Source: Rhynchopus sp. YZ270_cl-10 (Eukaryota; Euglenozoa; Diplonemea; Diplonemida; Diplonemidae). From it: DNA of 64,000 bases. The notes beneath the pieces are model-generated. The model searched no databases and was not told the DNA's origin. It saw only the letters and a list, made by a program, of their open reading frames with translations. The stretch lies in assembly GCA_964035575.1 (NCBI GenBank), contig OZ037902.1, positions 868,001-932,000 on the forward strand. Direction: 5' to 3'. A program made the translations under genes and the position numbers. Shown one piece after another: positions 59,213 to 64,000 of this stretch; position 1 is the first letter of the stretch; every line of letters starts with the position of its first letter.

Positions 59213-59743
59213 ACGGTTGTTTCAAGTGCGGAGTACATCCTAAATCTGGGCCCTAAAGTGTCATCGAACATAGAACCCACCTCTTAGCTGGGATTGTCAA
59301 TAAAAAAAGTCTAAAAAAAAATCTAGAGCACAGTTATGATCACAGTTTGGTAACTACATCAAAAAAAACAAGGCGCATATATTCCCTCATTATCCAAACA
59401 TATTGATTTTATCAAAATCATTTCAAAAAAAATCACCTATTTTTTTTCCACTAGAACTATCGTGTTACATTAGGTCTCTCACCGACAGAGCCGTTCGAAG
59501 GGCATATGTTTCTATGTGGTTGGGCTTTCCCCCTTCCCTCTTCCCCCATCCCCTTTACACCGATTTCTTTGCACATAAGAGGAGAACAAATAGGGCTCTT
59601 TCACCCCCGGAAGTACATCGGACGAGAAGGCAACCCTTGTCACCCTCTTCCTCTTCTTCTTCCCCCTTATATTCAAAAAAAAAAAACACGAAAAAAAACA
59701 CGAAAAAAAAACACAAAAAAACAAAAAAAACGAGACGTGTGTG

Positions 59744-59806
59744 GTATAGTGGAGCGCATCCTCGGGTGTCTGCGCTATTACAACCAAGTTTTCAGAAAAA
59801 ACAACA
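59744..59806 (+). repeat. C module
   Basis: TATAGTGGAGCGCATCCTCG, GGTGTCTGCGCTATTACAAC and CAAGTTTTCAGAAAAAAC. Confidence 0.75.
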
Positions 59807-59945
59807 AAAAAAAAACAACAAAAAAACCAAATAAAAACATGTACACAAACAAAACTGGAGGGGGGGTATTTTTTTTTGTTGTATTTTTTTGATTATGTTC
59901 CTGCTGACAACCTCCCTCGTGGTAACCGTGTGAATACCAATGAAG

Positions 59946-60034
59946 TGCTCTCTGGGGTTTTGATAACCCAGCGAAGAACCACCCCCTGCATCTGCCGATG
60001 AATGGTGAGGCGTTTGCACTTTCAACTTCTCTAT
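59946..60034 (+). repeat. A module, diverged
   Basis: CTCTGGGGTTTTGATAACCC, AGCG, CTGCATCTGCCGATGAATGG, TGAGGCGTTTGCACTTTCAA and CTTCTC. The inner GGGGTTTTGATAACCC hairpin survives. Confidence 0.6.
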
Positions 60035-60074
60035 GTCTTTCGAAAAATAGGTGACCACCTGTCAGATTCTGCCC

Positions 60075-60180
60075 CCACCACACCACACCACACCACACCA
60101 CACCATTCTGATAGGGCCATATTCTGCGCAAGAATTACCCTCACTAGGCATTAACACTTAATACCACACCACACCACACC
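60075..60180. repeat. Two (ACCAC)n tracts
   Basis: Pentamer runs at 60075-60105 and 60163-60180. Confidence 0.85.
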
Positions 60181-60252
60181 TCTCCCAGGTGACACACCAA
60201 TTACTCTGATTCCTATTTTTCCTCTTTTCTTTGCCCTATATTATTCCCCTTT

Positions 60253-60294
60253 AGGTGACTAAGCACTCTGCTTAGGTTCATCTTAACAAAACCC
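60253..60294 (+). repeat. B module just upstream of a gene
   Basis: AGGTGACTAAGCACTCTGCT then TAGGTTCATCTTAACAAAAC. The stem CTAAGCA-CTC-TGCTTAG is extended by one pair with a tiny loop. The next ATG is at 60323 after a pyrimidine tract. Confidence 0.75.
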
Positions 60295-60322
60295 CCTTTT
60301 TGTTTCCCCTCCTTCCCTAACA

Positions 60323-60895
60323 ATGACACATGAAGGGAGCGTCCGTTCGCACAACAGAGACCACTTTTTGTTTCGTAATTGGATGACCGTGAAGCGCTTT
60401 CCAGAGCTTGCAGCGATTCCACAGGAGAAGCTTGCGGGGTATTTTCAGGGGGCAGGGGGGACAGCAGTGCCACCTGTACGAGCTGTGATTGACACGCATC
60501 CGCCGGCACCGCCAATGGAGGTGGCGAATCGGGAACCACTCGGGGAGTTGTCGCACAGGAAGAAGAGGCCCTTTGTGCCATGCAACCCTGGGCAAGCGAA
60601 GAGAGGTATCAGTGCACCCTCCTGGAGTGCCTTCGCTGGGTCGTCGTACGAAAGTGTGCGTGAAGTCAACAACGAAGCGCGGAAGGAACACAACCGCATA
60701 GTCTCCTCCATTTCCAAACGTCAATTCGCCCCGGTCTGCCCCTCAGCAGCACGTACCAACATCCAATCTAAGGTCTTTCAAAACTCAGGCTCAGAACAGT
60801 CAATCCAACTCGGAAAGCAAATGTCGTACGAAAGAAGTATCCGAGGGCTCGAAAAATTCCAGCAACAAAGAATCGGGAGAGTAATAAAAATGTAG
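60323..60895 (+). CDS. Hypothetical protein, 190 residues
   Basis: Not recognised. The frame starts MTHEGSVRSHNRDHFLFRNW and ends QQQRIGRVIKM. It is basic and hydrophilic with a Pro-rich middle (THPPAPPME) and no membrane span or known catalytic motif. The last 60 residues look helical. The start follows CTCCTTCCCTAACA, and codon use is like that of neighbouring genes, so it is probably real. Small basic proteins with such composition often occur in cytoskeletal or flagellar structures, but there is no direct evidence here. Confidence 0.62.
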   Translation: MTHEGSVRSHNRDHFLFRNWMTVKRFPELAAIPQEKLAGYFQGAGGTAVPPVRAVIDTHPPAPPMEVANREPLGELSHRKKRPFVPCNPGQAKRGISAPSWSAFAGSSYESVREVNNEARKEHNRIVSSISKRQFAPVCPSAARTNIQSKVFQNSGSEQSIQLGKQMSYERSIRGLEKFQQQRIGRVIKM

Positions 60896-61367
60896 TAGAA
60901 AATGGAGAGAGAAAATGGCGGGGATATATGGGGAAATGGATGAAAAGACGTTTACACGTTTCTTTTGGGAGGTGTGTCATATGTTATGTTTACCCTGTGC
61001 TCACAAAAGAAAATTCATTATTTTCAAAATGTTCTCTTTTGAAAAGATTGGATTGGACAGAAAAAATGTCGCGGAAAAGGAAAATGAAAAAACATCCCAT
61101 TTTAAAAACAAAACTAAAATCCCACCACTCCCCATGATTTTCACACTTCGTTTAATTCTTATTCCTACGAAGCTTGCTTTAAAGGAGAAATAGTATGACC
61201 GGTTACCGGTACGGGCACCAATCATCCCTCAAACAGGAGGATTTTGTGCAATCAAATCAAAGTTCTATTCGTCTCCGTTCATTTCACCACTCCCCTCCCC
61301 TCCATCTCTCAGACTACACAACGTTTTGCACATCCCAAAAAAAAAAAAAATTGCATTTTATCATTGA
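60896..61367. other. Short spacer
   Basis: No gene or module seen. A pyrimidine tract CTCCATCTCTCAG at 61299-61311 is a good splice acceptor 56 bases before the next ATG. Confidence 0.45.
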
Positions 61368-63386
61368 ATGGGCGCCGACCGCGTCCGTATAGGGGGTTTT
61401 ACCCATACCAATGGTGTACCTGACAATGGCGGTTCTGGGGGTGGTGTATCTTTATCTATTTCAGAAGAAAGCACGCCCCTTCTCCGCAAGCGAGCCCGCA
61501 CTGCGAGCGTGGTGGGGCTGCCCCCTGCTGTGGAGGTGACACGGAGATGCAGTTTTGGGGACCGCAATTTGACACCTTCATCGACAATGTTGGACCGACT
61601 CCTTTTCTGCTACGACCAACGCCCTTTGAAGCAAACCGGGTATTTCCTCCGACCAACACACAGCTCCGCACACCTTCTCTCTGACTCAGATGCAACCTCC
61701 TCGGACAGCTCCTCATCGCACGGCTACCAAAGCGAAGACGATGCCGACGACCTCCACCTCGAACTCTCTCCAGACTCCTCTATCGCCCCCGCCCCCAACC
61801 GCCCCCTCAATGCTTTACAACGGTCCTACACCGCAGACGTCATCGACCGTACTCCTGGCATTCATAAAGGAGGTTTATGTTCTCCTCTGCCAGGGGTAGG
61901 TGGGGATATCGCATTAACCGGAGCATGTTATGTCCGGCTTCTATCAGATGACACTCCATTGCCCAAGGCATTTGATGTGAAATGCCGAACCGCGTTTAAA
62001 AATGTGGAGAAATCGGGGTCCAGTTTGTCGCGGAAATACTCAACAAATTCGTCGATTGGATCGCCTGATTCGGTAGTGTTGTACAATGAGGTGAGCATCG
62101 CTGGGGGGTATAGCATTAAGAGCGATGTAGTGCTGAATGGTTGGCCGGTCTGGGTAGGGGACAAAATGGTTATTGCAAGCAGCTATGATGGGAGGTGGTG
62201 CTTCGCTCGGTCGGTCCGCAACGTTAACATGAACAATTACCTAGCGGTTTCAGCACTGCCTCATGGAGGGGTCTTGCCGAATGAATACAGCTCATCGTGG
62301 CTCGACAAAGGGGGAACATTAATACAGAGTCTTTCCCTTACTTTGCCTCCCACGGAGTTTTTGCTGTTAACCGGGTGGGCTTCGTTAGTGATCGGGGTGA
62401 CGTTTATGAGTGCGATAGGACCATTTGCCTCGCAGATTAATGTGAACGGTTATCTTCTTGGGTGTTGGATAGCGCAAGCGATGTTTGTCTGTTTTTTATT
62501 GTTGTCTTCGGTGAATGCTTTTACAAAGCGGAAATCGAAGGGGGAAACATCAATTCGATGGCTCTTCCGCTGGCGTGTCAAACCTAAGACAAAGGAGATC
62601 TACCCACATAGGACGTCGCCCGAGGCAGGATTAGGGGGTCTTCCTGTCGTGCTTCTTGCTGGCATATCTAGTGGTATAGGAAGTGGGAGCTGGACGCTGT
62701 CGTTCTCATTAACTCCAATACCCTTGGCATATCTTTTTGCGTCGTTGGCGCCGTCGGTTATCGTTTTTTTTAGACTGCTCGCCCCTTCCGCTGGAGTACA
62801 CCCAGCACGTCTTGAGGTGTTGGGTGTTTTAATCGGGGTTCTAGGTGGGGTGATAACCTGTGTTGGGTCGTTAAGTGGTAGTGCGTTTGGGATATCGCTG
62901 ATGGGGGGGAATCTGCTTGCAATGGTGTGCAGTGTGACGAACGCGATTTGCGGGATGTGTGGGAAATATGCATCATGTATCTCCACTGTGGTGTATTTGA
63001 CTGTGGTCTGCTTTTTGTCGGGGTTGACCCAGGCGGTGTTCAGTGCAGTGTTTGTTCCAGAACTGTCGTTCGATACGCACCCCACCCACGGAGTGTTTGG
63101 GTGGATGAACCCGCAGTGGCACCCCAGCTTTTTGTTCGTGGTGATCAGCTTCGTTGTAGGGCAGTGGGGGTTGTTTTTCTTCCTTCAAGTCGGTACTGCA
63201 CTTCAACAAGCCACCGTAATGACGACACAACCCATCATCGCAACCATTCTAGGCGTCGCAGTGCTTGGTACGCAACAGACCTGGCCTTCAATTAGTGTCA
63301 TCTTCGGGGGTTTGGTCACCATCGTTGGGTCCCTCTGTGTCATCATTGGAGGGCAACGGCATGAAATCCCTTCCGGAAAACGGTGA
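61368..63386 (+). CDS. DMT-superfamily (EamA-like) membrane transporter with long N-terminal extension
   Basis: Single exon, 672 residues. Residues 1-325 are soluble and low-complexity with Ser/Asp-rich stretches (SDSDATSSDSSSSHG) and a dileucine-like acidic motif ESTPLL at about 35. From about 330 there are ten hydrophobic spans, the number expected of the drug/metabolite transporter superfamily (nucleotide-sugar, purine or triose-phosphate carriers). The second half has paired signals such as MTTQPIIATILGVAVLG followed by IFGGLVTIVGSLCVIIGG, typical of the last two EamA helices. Substrate cannot be told. The first half may be a single diverged five-helix repeat, the second another. No intron is evident. 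Confidence 0.8.
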   Translation: MGADRVRIGGFTHTNGVPDNGGSGGGVSLSISEESTPLLRKRARTASVVGLPPAVEVTRRCSFGDRNLTPSSTMLDRLLFCYDQRPLKQTGYFLRPTHSSAHLLSDSDATSSDSSSSHGYQSEDDADDLHLELSPDSSIAPAPNRPLNALQRSYTADVIDRTPGIHKGGLCSPLPGVGGDIALTGACYVRLLSDDTPLPKAFDVKCRTAFKNVEKSGSSLSRKYSTNSSIGSPDSVVLYNEVSIAGGYSIKSDVVLNGWPVWVGDKMVIASSYDGRWCFARSVRNVNMNNYLAVSALPHGGVLPNEYSSSWLDKGGTLIQSLSLTLPPTEFLLLTGWASLVIGVTFMSAIGPFASQINVNGYLLGCWIAQAMFVCFLLLSSVNAFTKRKSKGETSIRWLFRWRVKPKTKEIYPHRTSPEAGLGGLPVVLLAGISSGIGSGSWTLSFSLTPIPLAYLFASLAPSVIVFFRLLAPSAGVHPARLEVLGVLIGVLGGVITCVGSLSGSAFGISLMGGNLLAMVCSVTNAICGMCGKYASCISTVVYLTVVCFLSGLTQAVFSAVFVPELSFDTHPTHGVFGWMNPQWHPSFLFVVISFVVGQWGLFFFLQVGTALQQATVMTTQPIIATILGVAVLGTQQTWPSISVIFGGLVTIVGSLCVIIGGQRHEIPSGKR

Positions 63387-64000
63387 ACAAAAATGAGGGG
63401 GGTGAAAGGGGGGGAGGGGGGGATGTGGGTTTTGCGTTTCGGTGTGGGTTCGCGAAAGCTGTCCTTTTTTGAAGCACCCGATGATTGGTTAAATGCTATC
63501 GTTTGTTTTGCTCATTTAATGCGAACAATTTCGATGAGGGTACAGGGTTTTTGGGGAGGAGGACAATACGATATTTTCCCCCGCTTTTATTATTATTAGA
63601 ACAACGTGTAGATGTGACGACTGTCTGTGCCCCCAAAGCTGCCAGGGATATGGGGAGGTGCTCCTATAATGAGTCAACCCGCTCACCGAGTAAAAGAGGC
63701 ATCAGACGGATCGCAAGACCCGGCTAGCCCACACAGAACAATAACGTGCCGCCAGGGCTAGTAGAAAAAAAATGGGGTGGGTGGGTGGGTGGGTGGGTGG
63801 GTGGGAGTTATTAAAAACGTGGATACTTAGCACTGCTTGTTCGGATTTGGTATTTTTTTTTTTTTTCTCCCCGAGAATCAGCAATGAGGGTTTCTCTCTT
63901 CGAAACTCTTTCTTTTTCTTCTCGGAAAGACCTAGACGGTAGTCTGCCAGACCCTGCCAGGCTACCATCTATGTACAGAGTACGATATTTGCCTTCATTT
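63387..64000. other. Terminal spacer
   Basis: No supported gene. CTAGCCC and GGGCTAG lie inverted at 63724 and 63755, and a T15 run is at 63853. The minus-strand frame at 63702-63968 is translated simple repeat. Confidence 0.4.
63774..63806. repeat. (GGGT)n microsatellite
   Basis: About eight GGGT units. Confidence 0.95.

Noticed and set aside
63702-63968. Minus-strand ORF with PPTHPPTHP
   Set aside because: It is translation of the GGGT microsatellite and T-runs.

Overview
This window is nuclear DNA of a eukaryote, probably a free-living or parasitic protist. Genes are interrupted by GT-AG introns whose 5' sites mostly read GTATGT or GTACG, and the spacers are long and full of T-runs, A-runs and transposons. 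Every gene I can support (ten) lies on the + strand. Most have a pyrimidine tract and an AG close upstream of the ATG. With a NEK-type kinase carrying a C-terminal PH-like domain, this would fit a lineage with unidirectional gene arrays and spliced-leader trans-splicing (a euglenozoan such as a diplonemid), but no spliced leader is seen and that placement is inference.

Layout. 1-4.1 kb: a G-rich spacer, a five-exon gene of unknown function (1295-3609) and a small membrane/coiled-coil ORF. 4.17-8.94 kb: a 4.8-kb DNA element packed with nested elements and transposase-like remnants. 9.3-14.0 kb: an FHA-domain protein kinase (CHK2/Rad53 type) and a membrane-anchored coiled-coil protein. 14.3-18.3 kb: a broken DIRS-like retroelement fossil. 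18.7-21.5 kb: a TRIM-like RING/B-box protein. 23.8-27.7 kb: a USP7-type deubiquitinase. 28.7-31.1 kb: a PHO84-like phosphate transporter of the MFS. 31.4-47.2 kb: gene-poor DNA built from piggyBac-like, hAT-like and foldback elements, several nested inside each other. 47.3-50.6 kb: the NEK/PH kinase. 50.7-60.2 kb: a second transposon-rich stretch. 60.3-63.4 kb: a 190-residue unknown and a DMT-superfamily transporter.

The most unusual feature is a set of short dispersed modules (called here A, B, C, D, E, F, G, H and K) in spacers and introns. Most are a small hairpin followed by a T-rich tail; C and D end in A-runs. I read more than 50 copies, all in the same orientation as the genes, and found no copy in the reverse orientation. 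The B module keeps its stem by paired changes. Ordinary SINEs or MITEs should insert both ways, so these look like sense-strand RNA signals (processing, splicing or polyadenylation) or small RNA units. The genes are of unrelated functions (checkpoint and NEK kinases, ubiquitin ligation and deubiquitination, phosphate uptake) and do not form an obvious pathway.
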